Shown here: one piece after another, positions 17,080-26,030 of the stretch
Layout of the letters: every line of letters begins with the position of its first letter
How positions within the stretch are numbered: position 1 is the stretch's first letter
NCBI RefSeq assembly: GCF_014323705.1
Contig: NZ_JABVEC010000003.1
Location: 62,001 to 126,000, forward strand
DNA from: Actinomadura alba
GTDB taxonomy: Bacteria; Actinomycetota; Actinomycetes; Streptosporangiales; Streptosporangiaceae
Length of the DNA: 64,000 nt
Direction: 5' to 3'
Translations under genes and position numbers: made by a program
The notes under the pieces: generated by a model
Databases searched by the model: none
The model's input: the letters and a program-made list of their open reading frames with translations, nothing else
What the model was told of the DNA's origin: nothing

Positions 17080-18849
17080 ATGACGACCACCGACCCGGCC
17101 CATCAGGGCCGACCGGCCGTTCGTCCGGCCCGCGCGGCACGGCGCCGGCTCGGCGTCGCTGCGCTGTCGGCCCGGCCGTTCCGGCCGGGGCGTCCCGATC
17201 CGGTGCAGCCGGGGGTCGAACCGCTGATCGCCGCGCACCGGGCCGTCTACCCGAGCGTCGACGTCCACGAGCTGCGCCGCGCCTACGCGGTCGCCGAGCG
17301 CATGCACCGCGGCCAGCCCCGCAAGTCGGGCGCCCCGTACGTCACCCACCCGCTGGCCGTGGCCATGATCCTCGCCGCGATGGGCATGGACACCACCACG
17401 CTCGTCGCCGCGCTGCTGCACGACACCGTCGAGGACACCCCGTACACGCTCGGCGAGGTCCGCGCCGACTTCGGTGACGAGATCGCCGTGCTGGTCGACG
17501 GGGTGACCAAGCTCGACGGGGAGAAGTGGGGCGACCGGGCCGAGGCCGAGACCTTCCGCAAGATCGTCTTAGCCGCCGCGGCCGACCTGCGGGTGTTAGT
17601 GATCAAGCTCGCCGACCGGCTGCACAACCTCCGTACGATCGGTTTCCAGTCACCGCACAAGCGCGAGCGGATCGCCAACGCATCCCTGGAGCTGCTCGGG
17701 CCCTTCGCCGAACGGCTCGGCATCTATGTGCTCAAGCGCGAGCTCGACGACCTGGCGTTCGCCGCGCGCGACCCGGCCGCCCACGCGGCGACAGAGGTGG
17801 CGGTGGCGGACGCGCTGGCGGACGTCGACACCGCCCTGGGCCCGGCGTTGAGCCGGCTGCGGTCGGCGCTGGCCGAGCACCGGGTGCGGGCGCGGGTGTC
17901 GCTGCGCCCCCGCCACCTCTACAGCGTCTACCGGGATCTCGGCGCCGATCCGGGCCGGATGCGGCCGAGTGAGGCGGGCCGCGTCCTGATCGTCGTGGAC
18001 GGCGACGACCAGGAGTGCTACATCGCGCTCGGCGCCGTGCACTCGGCACTGCGCCCGATCCCCGGCCGGGTGAAGGACTTCATCGCGCTGCCCAAGTTCA
18101 ACCTGTACCAGTCACTGCACACCGTCGTGATCGGACCCGAGGGCGACCTCCTCGACGTCATCGTCCGCAGCCGCGCGATGCACCCCGTCGCCGAGTACGG
18201 CATCGTCGCCCACATCCGCGCGGCCGGCAACGAGGCGGCCACCGCCGACGCCGTCGCCGGGCGGCGCGACCTCGGCTGGCTGCGGCAACTGCTCACGTGG
18301 CAGTCCAGCGCCCCGTCGGCGGAGTTCCTCCACAGCCTGCGGGCCGAGCTCGCCACCGGGCACGTCGCCGCCTTCACCCCGGCCGGCGACGTCATGGCCC
18401 TTCCCGCCGGCGCCACCGCCATCGACTTCGCCTACGCGCTCGGAACCGAGACGGGCGACCGCTGCATCGGCGTGCTCATCAACGGGCGCCTCGCCGCGCT
18501 CTCAGCCGAGATCCGCAGCGGCCAGGTGGTCGAGATCCTCACCGCGCCGGGCGGCGGGCCGTCCGAGGAGTGGCTGGAGTTCGCCACGACCGCGCAGACC
18601 CGCGTGCGCATACAGCACTGGCTGGCCAGCCGCAGGGCGGACGAGGCCGCCGACACCGGCCGGCGCGGCCTGGCACTGGCGCTCGCCGCCCACGGCATCG
18701 ACCTGCTGGCCGCCGAGGCCCAGGGCGAGTCGCTGGCGATCGCCAGGGGGCTCGGTTTCGTCGAACTCGACGACATGTACGCCGCGATGGACGGCGGGCG
18801 TCTCTCCCTGGATGAGCTCGTGGGCAGGTTCACCGAGCCGGCCACCTGA
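17080..18849 (+). CDS. RelA/SpoT-family (p)ppGpp hydrolase with divergent synthetase domain
   Basis: The 589-residue protein has a well-preserved hydrolase domain: HRGQPRKSGAPYVTHPLAV, then the HDTVED motif at about 114-119, and LVIKLADRLHNLRTI. The synthetase-like domain (residues ~265-375) keeps PIPGRVKDFIALPKFNLYQSLHT. Where active enzymes have the E-x-Q-I-R-T strand, however, this protein has LDVIVRS, and the segment before CYIALG lacks the usual acidic residue. A TGS domain follows (~425-490) and the ACT region is missing, so it is shorter than canonical Rel. Hydrolase activity is likely; synthetase activity is doubtful. Codons 164 and 173 are TTA, rare in this genome type, which suggests bldA-like translational control. 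Confidence 0.88.
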   Translation: MTTTDPAHQGRPAVRPARAARRRLGVAALSARPFRPGRPDPVQPGVEPLIAAHRAVYPSVDVHELRRAYAVAERMHRGQPRKSGAPYVTHPLAVAMILAAMGMDTTTLVAALLHDTVEDTPYTLGEVRADFGDEIAVLVDGVTKLDGEKWGDRAEAETFRKIVLAAAADLRVLVIKLADRLHNLRTIGFQSPHKRERIANASLELLGPFAERLGIYVLKRELDDLAFAARDPAAHAATEVAVADALADVDTALGPALSRLRSALAEHRVRARVSLRPRHLYSVYRDLGADPGRMRPSEAGRVLIVVDGDDQECYIALGAVHSALRPIPGRVKDFIALPKFNLYQSLHTVVIGPEGDLLDVIVRSRAMHPVAEYGIVAHIRAAGNEAATADAVAGRRDLGWLRQLLTWQSSAPSAEFLHSLRAELATGHVAAFTPAGDVMALPAGATAIDFAYALGTETGDRCIGVLINGRLAALSAEIRSGQVVEILTAPGGGPSEEWLEFATTAQTRVRIQHWLASRRADEAADTGRRGLALALAAHGIDLLAAEAQGESLAIARGLGFVELDDMYAAMDGGRLSLDELVGRFTEPAT

Positions 18850-18930
18850 CACCGCCGGCGGCGGCGGCACAGACCAGTCCCACCCGCACGCCACCGCATC
18901 CCGATCAGCCCGGTACGAACCACCGCATGA

Positions 18931-19533
18931 TCACGAGGTGTTCGGTGCGGGCCCGAGCAGGCGGGTGACGGCATCGCGGACGAGGTCGCGGACCTCCTCG
19001 GCGTCGTCGAGCTGGCCGCCGACCACGAGGCCGTCCCGGAACAGCATGAGCATGGCACTGGTACGTTCCACGTCCGGATGCGCCGCAGCCGTCAGCAGGT
19101 CGCGCAGAAGCTCCCGGAACCAGCTCCGATGGGCGGCGACCACCTGGCGCACCGGGTGGGCCGGATCGGGATACTCGGCCGCCGCGTTGATGAACGCGCA
19201 ACCGCGAAAGCCCGGCCCGCACCCGAGGTCGCCGATGGACTCGAAGACGCTGAGCAGCACCTCACCCGGCGGCATGCCACCGGCCCGTGCCTCCTGCACG
19301 GCCGCCCGCTGCCGGCGGCTCTGCCCGGAGAGATAGACGCCGACCAGGTCGTCCTTGGCCGGAAAGTGACTGTAGAACGTGGCCTTCGCCACCCCGGCCT
19401 CAGCGATGATCCGGTCGATCCCGACCGCGCGGATCCCCTCGGAGTAGAAGAGCCGGCCGGCCGTTCTCACGATCCGGCGGCGTGCGGGGCTCTCCCGCCT
19501 GGTCGCGCCGGGGACGGGGCTGATTACCGACAT
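18931..19533 (-). CDS. TetR-family repressor, probably of the adjacent ohr gene
   Basis: The 200-residue protein has a TetR helix-turn-helix at residues ~15-65 (RRRIVRTAGRLFYSEGIRAVGIDRIIAEAGVAKATFYSHFPAKDDLV). The C-terminal ligand domain matches TetR_C-type transcription factors. Cysteines occur in LGCGPGFRGCAFINAAAEY; these could sense oxidants or thiol-reactive compounds, but this is speculation. The gene is divergent from ohr. Two TetR-type palindromes lie between the genes (19548-19594). Confidence 0.88.
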   Translation of the reverse strand: MSVISPVPGATRRESPARRRIVRTAGRLFYSEGIRAVGIDRIIAEAGVAKATFYSHFPAKDDLVGVYLSGQSRRQRAAVQEARAGGMPPGEVLLSVFESIGDLGCGPGFRGCAFINAAAEYPDPAHPVRQVVAAHRSWFRELLRDLLTAAAHPDVERTSAMLMLFRDGLVVGGQLDDAEEVRDLVRDAVTRLLGPAPNTS

Positions 19534-19547
19534 GTTTTGACATTACC

Positions 19548-19594
19548 AGACAGGTCTGTCTACTATTGCGCCTATCAGACAGACTGGTCTGTCT
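19548..19594. promoter_or_regulatory. two TetR-type operators between the tetR and ohr genes
   Basis: Two palindromes share the core AGACAG...CTGTCT. One is AGACAGGTCTGTCT (19548-19561). The other is AGACAGACTGGTCTGTCT (19577-19594), with perfect 8-base arms. Their centres are 31 bp apart, about three helical turns, so two dimers could bind the same face. They sit between the start codons (19533 and 19622). This makes the neighbouring TetR the natural binder, an inference. Confidence 0.8.
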
Positions 19595-19621
19595 ATAAAG
19601 CTCGGCAGAGAGGACCTCCTC

Positions 19622-20035
19622 ATGACCGCCTTGTACACCGCAGTCGCCACCGCGTCCGGCCGCGACGGCCGCGCCGTCACGTCCGACGGAAGGCTCGACG
19701 TTCAGCTGGACCGGCCCGCCGAGCTGGGCGGTGACGGGCCGGGCACCAACCCCGAGCAGTTGTTCGCCGCCGGCTACTCCGCCTGCTTCGCGAGCGCGCT
19801 GGCCCTCGTCTCCGGCCGCGAGAAGGTGGACCTCGGCGACGCCGCCGTGACGGCCGAGGTCGGCCTGCACAAGAACGACGCCGGCGGGTTCGCACTGGCG
19901 GTCACCCTGCGCGTCGAACTGCCCGACAACGTCTCTGTCGAGACCGGCCGCAAGCTGCTCGAGGCCGCCCACCAGGTGTGCCCCTACTCCAACGCCACCC
20001 GCGGCAACATCCCCGTGGACCTCGTCATCGAGTGA
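19622..20035 (+). CDS. ohr: organic hydroperoxide resistance protein Ohr
   Basis: The 137-residue protein is an Ohr-subfamily OsmC peroxidase that reduces lipid and other organic hydroperoxides with two reactive cysteines. Cys55 (AGYSACFASAL) is the peroxidatic residue and Cys120 (VCPYSNATRGN) the resolving one; the conserved Arg lies in the N-terminal region. Length and both motifs are typical of Ohr rather than OsmC. GGAC/GAGAGGAC precedes ATG 19622. It is divergent from a TetR gene and two operators, whereas ohr is more often controlled by the MarR-type OhrR. Confidence 0.94.
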   Translation: MTALYTAVATASGRDGRAVTSDGRLDVQLDRPAELGGDGPGTNPEQLFAAGYSACFASALALVSGREKVDLGDAAVTAEVGLHKNDAGGFALAVTLRVELPDNVSVETGRKLLEAAHQVCPYSNATRGNIPVDLVIE

Positions 20036-20057
20036 GGCCGTGCGGCCCGGCCCGCGG

Positions 20058-20096
20058 CGGGCCCCTTCCGGAGCGGACGTCTCCGGGAGGGGCCCG
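20058..20096. terminator. strong GC hairpin after ohr
   Basis: CGGGCCCCTTCCGGAG (20058-20073) pairs with CTCCGGGAGGGGCCCG (20081-20096) with one mismatch and a 7-base loop. It is 22 bp after the ohr stop. No T-run follows, as usual in high-GC actinomycetes. Confidence 0.75.
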
Positions 20097-20230
20097 CGGC
20101 GTACGAACGGCGACTCCGGGTAGCGGCGCGCATCGCTGTTGTCAGCGGCGGGAGTCCCGCCTCGGATAAAGTCGATTATTCCGATCATCTGAATAGGTAA
20201 TTACCTCGCTCGACGGACCCTGGAGGACCC

Positions 20231-20719
20231 GTGTCGGTGACGGACGAGTACCTCGAGAACAACGCCCGCTATGCGAAGGACTTCTCCGGTCCTCTGCCAC
20301 TGCCACCGTCCAGGCAGGTGGCGATCGTCGCCTGCATGGACGCCCGGCTCAACGTCTACGGCATCCTCGGGCTGCGCGAGGGCGAGGCGCACGTCATCCG
20401 CAACGCGGGCGGCGTGGTGACCGACGACGAGATCCGGTCACTGGCCATCAGCCAGCGCCTGCTCGGCACCCGCGAGATCATCCTCATCCACCACACCGAC
20501 TGCGGGATGCTGACGTTCTCGGACGATGAGTTCAAGCGCGCGATCCAGGACGAGACCGGGCTGAAGCCGGCCTGGGCCGCCGAGGCGTTCACCGACCTCG
20601 ACGAGGACGTACGCCAGTCGGTCGCGCGCATCAAGGCGAGCCCGTTCATCCCGCACACCGACGCGGTCCGAGGTTTCGTGTTCGATGTGGGCACCGGTCT
20701 GCTGCACGAGGTCGCCTGA
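20231..20719 (+). CDS. beta-carbonic anhydrase
   Basis: The 162-residue enzyme interconverts CO2 and bicarbonate. Zinc ligands are Cys35, His88 and Cys91, in ACMDARL and HHTDCGM; the Asp37-Arg39 dyad that activates the water is present. The chain is short, like the mycobacterial Rv1284 type. GGAG lies just before GTG 20231. It has a single gene unit, transcribed towards the 20780 gene with a 60-bp gap. Confidence 0.92.
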   Translation: MSVTDEYLENNARYAKDFSGPLPLPPSRQVAIVACMDARLNVYGILGLREGEAHVIRNAGGVVTDDEIRSLAISQRLLGTREIILIHHTDCGMLTFSDDEFKRAIQDETGLKPAWAAEAFTDLDEDVRQSVARIKASPFIPHTDAVRGFVFDVGTGLLHEVA

Positions 20720-20779
20720 CCGGCCATGCGTCCGGAAACCCGGTGGCCCGGTGCCGGCGGCGGCTGATTCACTTCTGCC

Positions 20780-21649
20780 ATGTCCGCCGATGAACCGATG
20801 CCGCTGCGGCCGTTCCGCTGGGATCTCGTACGTCGCGATCAACTGGGCACGCTGCTGGACGGAGGCGGCGAGCCGGATCTGTGGTTCCTCGACGACCTGA
20901 TCGACTGCTCTGCACGCCTGCTCGCCCGCTGCGCGGACGGCGAACTCTTCCTCGTCGGACGTTCCCTCGACAGCGTGTACGACCTGCTGAGCGGTGCGCT
21001 TTCCGGAACCTCCTGGGCCGACCGGATCCAGCAGGTGCCGTTCTCGGCGGCACACACCCGGGCGGACGGGCTGCACGCCATAGAGGCGCCCCAGGTGCGG
21101 CAGCTGCGCGCCAACCTCACCGCCGCCGGGCTGTCGCCCTACGATCTGGCGCGCAGGCGCCGGCCGCTCGTGTTCGCCGACATCATCAACAGCGGGCACA
21201 CGTTCAGAATCCTTTATCGCCTGCTCCGGGATTGGATCGAGGACGAGCGGGCCCAATGGGACGTGATCCGCGGCAAGCTCGGGTTCCTGGGCGTCACCAT
21301 CCGAGAGCGCACCAGCCCCAACACCTGGCGCTGGCACCAGGTCGCCGAGTGGCCGAACGAGCTTCCGGCACGCGCCGTCCGCAACGTCTCCCTGGATTTT
21401 CCGGTGTGGTCCTACCTCGGCGACCGGCAGACGAAGCTCACCCCGTCGTTCCACCGGCGGCGCTGGTCCGATGACGCGGTGCTACAGCCGGATCACGGTG
21501 AGGCCTCCCGCAGCGCCCTCGCCGAGGCCGTCGCGCTGGTGGAGATCGGTCGCGAGCGCGACACCCGCCGGCGGCTGACCCGGGTCATGGTGACCGAACC
21601 GGCCATGGCCGAGCGGTGGCTGCGCTCGCTCATCTCCGAGCTGCGCTGA
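20780..21649 (+). CDS. hypothetical protein with phosphoribosyltransferase-like strand
   Basis: The 289-residue protein is not recognised by name. A central hydrophobic strand followed by acidic-turn-Thr (RRPLVFADIINSGHTFRILYRLL, ~134-156) resembles the PRPP-binding loop of phosphoribosyltransferases (VVFVDDVxxTGxT), with Asn-Ser replacing the usual Asp-Thr. An earlier GELFLVGRSLDSVYDLLSG is compatible with the first strand of that fold. The rest is basic and helical. The fold hint is weak, and stress-response PRTases are only one option. Probably follows the carbonic anhydrase gene by its own promoter. Confidence 0.62.
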   Translation: MSADEPMPLRPFRWDLVRRDQLGTLLDGGGEPDLWFLDDLIDCSARLLARCADGELFLVGRSLDSVYDLLSGALSGTSWADRIQQVPFSAAHTRADGLHAIEAPQVRQLRANLTAAGLSPYDLARRRRPLVFADIINSGHTFRILYRLLRDWIEDERAQWDVIRGKLGFLGVTIRERTSPNTWRWHQVAEWPNELPARAVRNVSLDFPVWSYLGDRQTKLTPSFHRRRWSDDAVLQPDHGEASRSALAEAVALVEIGRERDTRRRLTRVMVTEPAMAERWLRSLISELR

Positions 21650-21700
21650 CCCGGGTCGGCCGGCGCGGCGGCCGGCGGACGGTCGGCGTTCATCTTCCTC

Positions 21701-21745
21701 ATCACCGTCAGCCGGATCACTGTCAGGCCGATCACTGTCAGCCGG
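21701..21745. repeat. 15-bp sequence repeated three times
   Basis: ATCACCGTCAGCCGG, ATCACTGTCAGGCCG and ATCACTGTCAGCCGG follow each other head to tail between converging genes. The third copy runs into the last codons and stop of the lyase gene, which ends at 21738. Duplication by slippage is the simplest reading. Confidence 0.7.
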
Positions 21746-22658
21746 CGAGGTCCGAGGGATCGGTGTTGGCGCCGCACAGTATGACGGCGACGCGCTCCCC
21801 CGGCCGAGGACGGTAGGCGCCGGTGGCCAGCGCGGCGAGAGCGGCGGCGGTGCCGTGCTCGACGACGAGGCGGTGGTCGTCCCAGAGCGCTCGCCGTGCC
21901 CGCGCGATGTCCGCGTCGGTGACGAGCAGCGACTCGACTCCCGTGCGCACCGCCACCTCGAAGGCGATGTCGCCGAGGCGGGTGGCCCCGAGCGAGTCCG
22001 CGGAGGTCCCGCCGACCTCGACGTCGACCGGCCCGCCCGCTTCGAGAGCGCGGTTGAGCGTGGGGATCCGTTCGGGCTCGACCCCCACCACCTTCGCCCG
22101 TCCCTCGACGGCGGCGGCGACGCCCGCCATCAGCCCGCCGCCGCCGACCGCGATGAGGATGGTGTCGACCCCGCCGGTCTGGGCGAGCAGCTCCAGGCCG
22201 ACGGTGCCCTGCCCGGCGCAGATCTCCGGCTGGTCGTAGGCGTGGCAGAACAGCGCGCCGGTGTCCGCGACGCGCTTGATCGCGGCTTCGTAGGCGTCGC
22301 CATAGATCCGCCCGACCCGGCGAACCGTCGCGCCGAGCGCGGTGAGCTTGCGTACCTTCACCTCGGGCGCGGTCTCGGGCACGTACACCTCCGCCGGGAC
22401 GCCGAGGGCGACGGCGGCGTGGGCGACGGCGACGCCCGCGTTCCCGCCGGACGCGGCGATCACACCGTTCTCAGGAAGCTCTCCGTCCTCTCGGGCGGCG
22501 AGAATGCGGTTGAAGGCTCCGCGGGCCTTGAACGACCCGGTGTGCTGGACGTGCTCGAGCTTCATGAAGAGACCGGGTCCGGCCGCCATGACGGGCGTGG
22601 TCCGGATATGCCCCGCGATGCGGGCGGCCGCCGCTTCGACCTCTGAGCCAGTGAACAC
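21738..22658 (-). CDS. PLP-dependent threonine/serine ammonia-lyase
   Basis: The 306-residue fold-type II PLP enzyme shows the lysine motif TGSFKARGAFNRIL (Lys44 region), the substrate loop ASGGNAGVAVAHAA, and the phosphate-binding GGGGLMAGVAAA. It ends in VAVILCGANTD. It is a single catalytic domain without the regulatory ACT domain of biosynthetic IlvA, so a catabolic threonine/serine dehydratase or related racemase/lyase is likely. It is divergent from the homocysteine methyltransferase gene. Amino-acid specificity cannot be fixed from sequence. Confidence 0.88.
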   Translation of the reverse strand: MFTGSEVEAAAARIAGHIRTTPVMAAGPGLFMKLEHVQHTGSFKARGAFNRILAAREDGELPENGVIAASGGNAGVAVAHAAVALGVPAEVYVPETAPEVKVRKLTALGATVRRVGRIYGDAYEAAIKRVADTGALFCHAYDQPEICAGQGTVGLELLAQTGGVDTILIAVGGGGLMAGVAAAVEGRAKVVGVEPERIPTLNRALEAGGPVDVEVGGTSADSLGATRLGDIAFEVAVRTGVESLLVTDADIARARRALWDDHRLVVEHGTAAALAALATGAYRPRPGERVAVILCGANTDPSDLAG

Positions 22659-22818
22659 GGTCTCTCCCCTCCCAGGCGGGGGTGCCCGCCGAGTCCGTCA
22701 ACCGTATGCGCCGGGCGGCTGAGCGCGGAATCCGGCTCGCGCGCGACCGCTCCGGCCGGTGCGCCATGCGCTCACCAGGGGCGCGTCTCCATCCGGACCG
22801 GCCGCATAGGATCGCCGC

Positions 22819-23736
22819 GTGAGCCGCACATCACTGGGCCAAGCGATCTCCCGTGAGGTCGTCGTGCTCGACGGGGGGCTCGCGACGCGGCTCGAGGCTC
22901 AGGGCCATGATCTTTCCGGCGGCCTGTGGTCGGCCCGGCTGCTCGCGGACGCGCCCGAGGCGATCGTCGAGGCGCATCTGTCCTTCTTCCGGGCCGGAGC
23001 GCGGGTCGCCACGACGGCGAGCTATCAGGCGACCTTCGAGGGGTTCGCAGCAAGCGGGCTCGGCGCGGCCGACACCGCCCGGCTGCTGCGGCGCAGTGTG
23101 ACGCTCGCCGCGAAGGCGCGCGATCGCCACGCCGCCGAGACCGGCGACGCCTCACTGTGGGTGGCCGCGTCCGCCGGTCCGTACGGCGCGATGCTCGCCG
23201 ACGGATCGGAGTACCGCGGGCGCTACGGGCTGTCGGTGGCCGAGCTGACCCGGTTCCACCGGCCCCGCCTGGAGGTGCTCGCCGAGGCGGGCGCCGATGT
23301 GCTGGCACTCGAGACGGTGCCGGACCTCGACGAGGCCGAGGCTCTGCTGGCCGCTCTCGATGGGCTCGGCGTCCCTGCCTGGCTGTCGTTCACCGTCGAC
23401 GGCGACCGGACCCGCGCCGGGCAGCCGCTCACCGAGGCGTTCGCGGCCGCTCGCGACGCCGCCGCCCTCATCGCGGTCGGCGTCAACTGCTGCGCTCCCG
23501 CCGACGTCACCGGCGCCGTACGGACCGCGCGCGCGATCACCGGCAAGCCCGTGATCGCCTATCCCAACAGCGGTGAACACTGGGACGCGACGGCCCGGGC
23601 CTGGACCGGGACCTCCGGATTCGACCCCGCGCCGGTCGACGACTGGGTGGCGGCCGGGGCGCGGCTGATCGGCGGGTGCTGCCGCGTCGGCCCCGCGGAC
23701 ATCGCGAACATCGCCGGTCGGCTCCGGCCGGCATGA
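22819..23736 (+). CDS. mmuM: homocysteine S-methyltransferase
   Basis: This 305-residue enzyme transfers a methyl group from S-methylmethionine (or AdoMet) to homocysteine, forming methionine. It has the DGGLATRLEAQG start of the family and the zinc cysteines in GVNCCAP and, at the C-terminus, LIGGCCRVGPADI. Length matches MmuM/YagD, not cobalamin MetH. GTG 22819 starts the frame. The next plus-strand gene (flavoprotein) follows by 46 bp, so they could be co-transcribed. Confidence 0.92.
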   Translation: MSRTSLGQAISREVVVLDGGLATRLEAQGHDLSGGLWSARLLADAPEAIVEAHLSFFRAGARVATTASYQATFEGFAASGLGAADTARLLRRSVTLAAKARDRHAAETGDASLWVAASAGPYGAMLADGSEYRGRYGLSVAELTRFHRPRLEVLAEAGADVLALETVPDLDEAEALLAALDGLGVPAWLSFTVDGDRTRAGQPLTEAFAAARDAAALIAVGVNCCAPADVTGAVRTARAITGKPVIAYPNSGEHWDATARAWTGTSGFDPAPVDDWVAAGARLIGGCCRVGPADIANIAGRLRPA

Positions 23737-23782
23737 CCGCACCCGGCGAGATCGCCGGTGAACGAGGAGAGAGGGGTCGGCG

Positions 23783-25171
23783 ATGGTGTCGCAGGAACTG
23801 GTCACCATGCTGGGGAAGCGGCTTCCGCCCGGACGGGTGGTGACCGATCCCGAGGTGGTGGCCGGGTACGCCCGCGACCAGGCGGCACTGGCGCCGTACG
23901 GGACGGCGCTCGCGGTCGTACGGCCGCAGGACACCGAGCAGGTACGGGCCACGGTCGCGTTCTGCGCGGAGCACGGCGTGCCGATCGTGCCGCGCGGCGC
24001 GGGCACCGGCCTGTCCGGCGGCGCCAACGCCCTCGACGGCTGCGTCATCCTGTCCCTTGCGGCGATGGACGCCATCGTGCAGATCGATGCGGCGGAGCGG
24101 CTCGCGGTCGTGCAGGCGGGGGTCGTCAACGACGACCTGCGACGGGCCTGCGCCGAGCACGGCCTCTGGTACCCACCGGATCCGGCCAGCGCGCCGTGGT
24201 CGACGATCGGCGGGAACGTGGCGACCAACGCGGGCGGCCTGTGCTGCGTGAAGTACGGCGTCACACGCGACTACGTACTGGGCCTGGAGGCGGTGGTCGG
24301 CCGCGGCGAGGTCGTACGGCTGGGCCGGCGGACCGCCAAGGGCGTGGTGGGCTACGACCTGTGCGGGCTCATGGTCGGCTCGGAGGGCACGCTCGGCATC
24401 GTCACCGAGATCACCCTGCGGCTGCGCGGCACCCGTCCGGCCGAGCGCACCGTCGTCGGCTACTTCGACTCGCTGACCGACGCCGGAGAGGCGGTCAGCG
24501 CGGTGACCGAGGCCGGGGTGGTGCCGAGCGCGCTGGAACTGGTCGACCGTTACTGCCTGCTCGCGGTGGACGAGTGGAAGCGGATGGGGCTGGCCGCCGA
24601 GGGCGAGGTGCTGCTGCTCGGCCGTACGGACACGCCCGGCCAGGCCGGCGAGGACGAGACCGACACCATGCTCCGCTGCTTCGAGCGCGCCGGGGCCACG
24701 TGGAGCACGCGGTCCACCGACGACGCCGAGGCCGAGGCGCTGTTCGCCGCGCGCCGGCTCGCCTATCCCGCACTGGAACGGCTCGGCCCGGTGATGACCG
24801 AGGACGTGTGCGTGCCACGCGCGCTCGTACCGGAGATGCTCGCCCGGATCGAGCGGGCGGCCCGCGACAACGACGTGCACATCGCCAACATCGCGCACGC
24901 GGGCGACGGCAACCTGCACCCCTTGATCATCGCGCCGGACGACGAGGCGGTCCGGGTCCGCGTGGAGCGCGCCTTCGACCAGATCATCGACGATGCCCTC
25001 GCGCTCGGGGGCACGGTCACCGGCGAGCACGGCGTCGGGCTGCTCAAGCGGCGCGGTCTGCACTCCGAGCTCGGGCCCGCCGTCGTCGCCATGCACGAGG
25101 CGGTCAAGAACGCGCTCGACCCGGCCGGCATCTTCAACCCGGGCAAGGTGTTCGGCTCCCCCACGAGCTGA
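23783..25171 (+). CDS. FAD-linked oxidase, glycolate/D-lactate dehydrogenase (GlcD) type
   Basis: The 462-residue protein has an FAD-binding PCMH/VAO-type N-terminus: VPRGAGTGLSGGANALDGCV binds the FAD pyrophosphate, and ASAPWSTIGGNVATNAGGLCCVKYG is the typical second segment. The FAD-linked oxidase C-terminus has ANIAHAGDGNLHPLI and TGEHGVGLLKR, the metal- and substrate-contact histidines. Enzymes of this group oxidise D-2-hydroxy acids such as glycolate or D-lactate. No GlcE/GlcF subunits are encoded nearby, so it is probably a stand-alone D-2-hydroxyacid dehydrogenase. The ribosome site GGAG is just upstream of the chosen ATG. Confidence 0.9.
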   Translation: MVSQELVTMLGKRLPPGRVVTDPEVVAGYARDQAALAPYGTALAVVRPQDTEQVRATVAFCAEHGVPIVPRGAGTGLSGGANALDGCVILSLAAMDAIVQIDAAERLAVVQAGVVNDDLRRACAEHGLWYPPDPASAPWSTIGGNVATNAGGLCCVKYGVTRDYVLGLEAVVGRGEVVRLGRRTAKGVVGYDLCGLMVGSEGTLGIVTEITLRLRGTRPAERTVVGYFDSLTDAGEAVSAVTEAGVVPSALELVDRYCLLAVDEWKRMGLAAEGEVLLLGRTDTPGQAGEDETDTMLRCFERAGATWSTRSTDDAEAEALFAARRLAYPALERLGPVMTEDVCVPRALVPEMLARIERAARDNDVHIANIAHAGDGNLHPLIIAPDDEAVRVRVERAFDQIIDDALALGGTVTGEHGVGLLKRRGLHSELGPAVVAMHEAVKNALDPAGIFNPGKVFGSPTS

Positions 25172-25236
25172 CCGGGCTTCAGGCGGCCGGGAAAACCGAT
25201 CGCCACGCCAGAGGACGACGCCGTACGGTCGGGCGC

Positions 25237-26016
25237 ATGAACGAGAGGGCTCCCGACTGGGCACAGGACGTCTCCCGCATCGCGGTGCTGACCGGCGCGG
25301 GCATCTCCACCGACTCGGGCATCCCGGACTACCGGGGTCCCGACGGCGTGTGGACGCGGGACCCCGGTATGGAGCAGGCGTTCACGCATCAGAAGTACGT
25401 CGCCGACACGAAGGTCCGGCGCCGCTTCTGGCACTGGTGCGGGGACCTCCACCAGCGCGACGCGCGGCCCAACGCCGCGCACCTCGCGCTGGCGGACCTC
25501 GAGGCCGCCGGGTCGGCGGTGCGGATCCTCACCCAGAACGTCGACGGGCTGCACCAGAAGGCCGGTTCCACGCCCCGCAAGGTCCTGGAACTGCACGGCG
25601 GCATGGCCACCGCGGCGTGCCTGCGCTGCCGCGCCAAGACCCCGACCGGGGACGTGCTCGCGCGGGTCGCCGCCGGCGAACCGGATCCGGCCTGTCACGA
25701 CTGCGGGGGGATTCTCCAGCCGTCGATCATCATGTTCGGGCAGCTTCTCGACCAGGCCGTCCTCGCCCACGCGGCCGCGATCGCCCGGACGGCACAGCTG
25801 TTCCTCGCCATCGGCAGCTCCCTCATGGTCGAGCCCGCCGCCGGCCTGTGCGGGGTGGCCGTGGAGAACGGAGCCCGGCTGGTCATCGTCAACCGGGACC
25901 CCACGCCGTACGACGACCTGGCCACCGAGATCGTCCGGGAGCCGATCGGCGACGCGGTGCCCCGTCTCTGCGCCATGCTCACCCCCAGTGCGCAATCGAT
26001 GATGTCGGAGCGCTGA
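25237..26016 (+). CDS. cobB: NAD-dependent protein deacylase (sirtuin)
   Basis: The 259-residue enzyme is a class III deacylase that uses NAD+ to remove acyl groups from lysine. All signature elements are visible: GAGISTDSGIPDYRGPDG, the TQNVDGLHQKAG loop, the catalytic histidine in ELHGGM, and a four-cysteine zinc module (CLRC...CHDC). ATG 25237 is chosen because the longer frame from 23758 is antisense-free shadow of the flavoprotein gene in another frame. The next gene begins 14 bp after its stop. Confidence 0.93.
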   Translation: MNERAPDWAQDVSRIAVLTGAGISTDSGIPDYRGPDGVWTRDPGMEQAFTHQKYVADTKVRRRFWHWCGDLHQRDARPNAAHLALADLEAAGSAVRILTQNVDGLHQKAGSTPRKVLELHGGMATAACLRCRAKTPTGDVLARVAAGEPDPACHDCGGILQPSIIMFGQLLDQAVLAHAAAIARTAQLFLAIGSSLMVEPAAGLCGVAVENGARLVIVNRDPTPYDDLATEIVREPIGDAVPRLCAMLTPSAQSMMSER

Positions 26017-26030
26017 TCATGGAGGACCTC

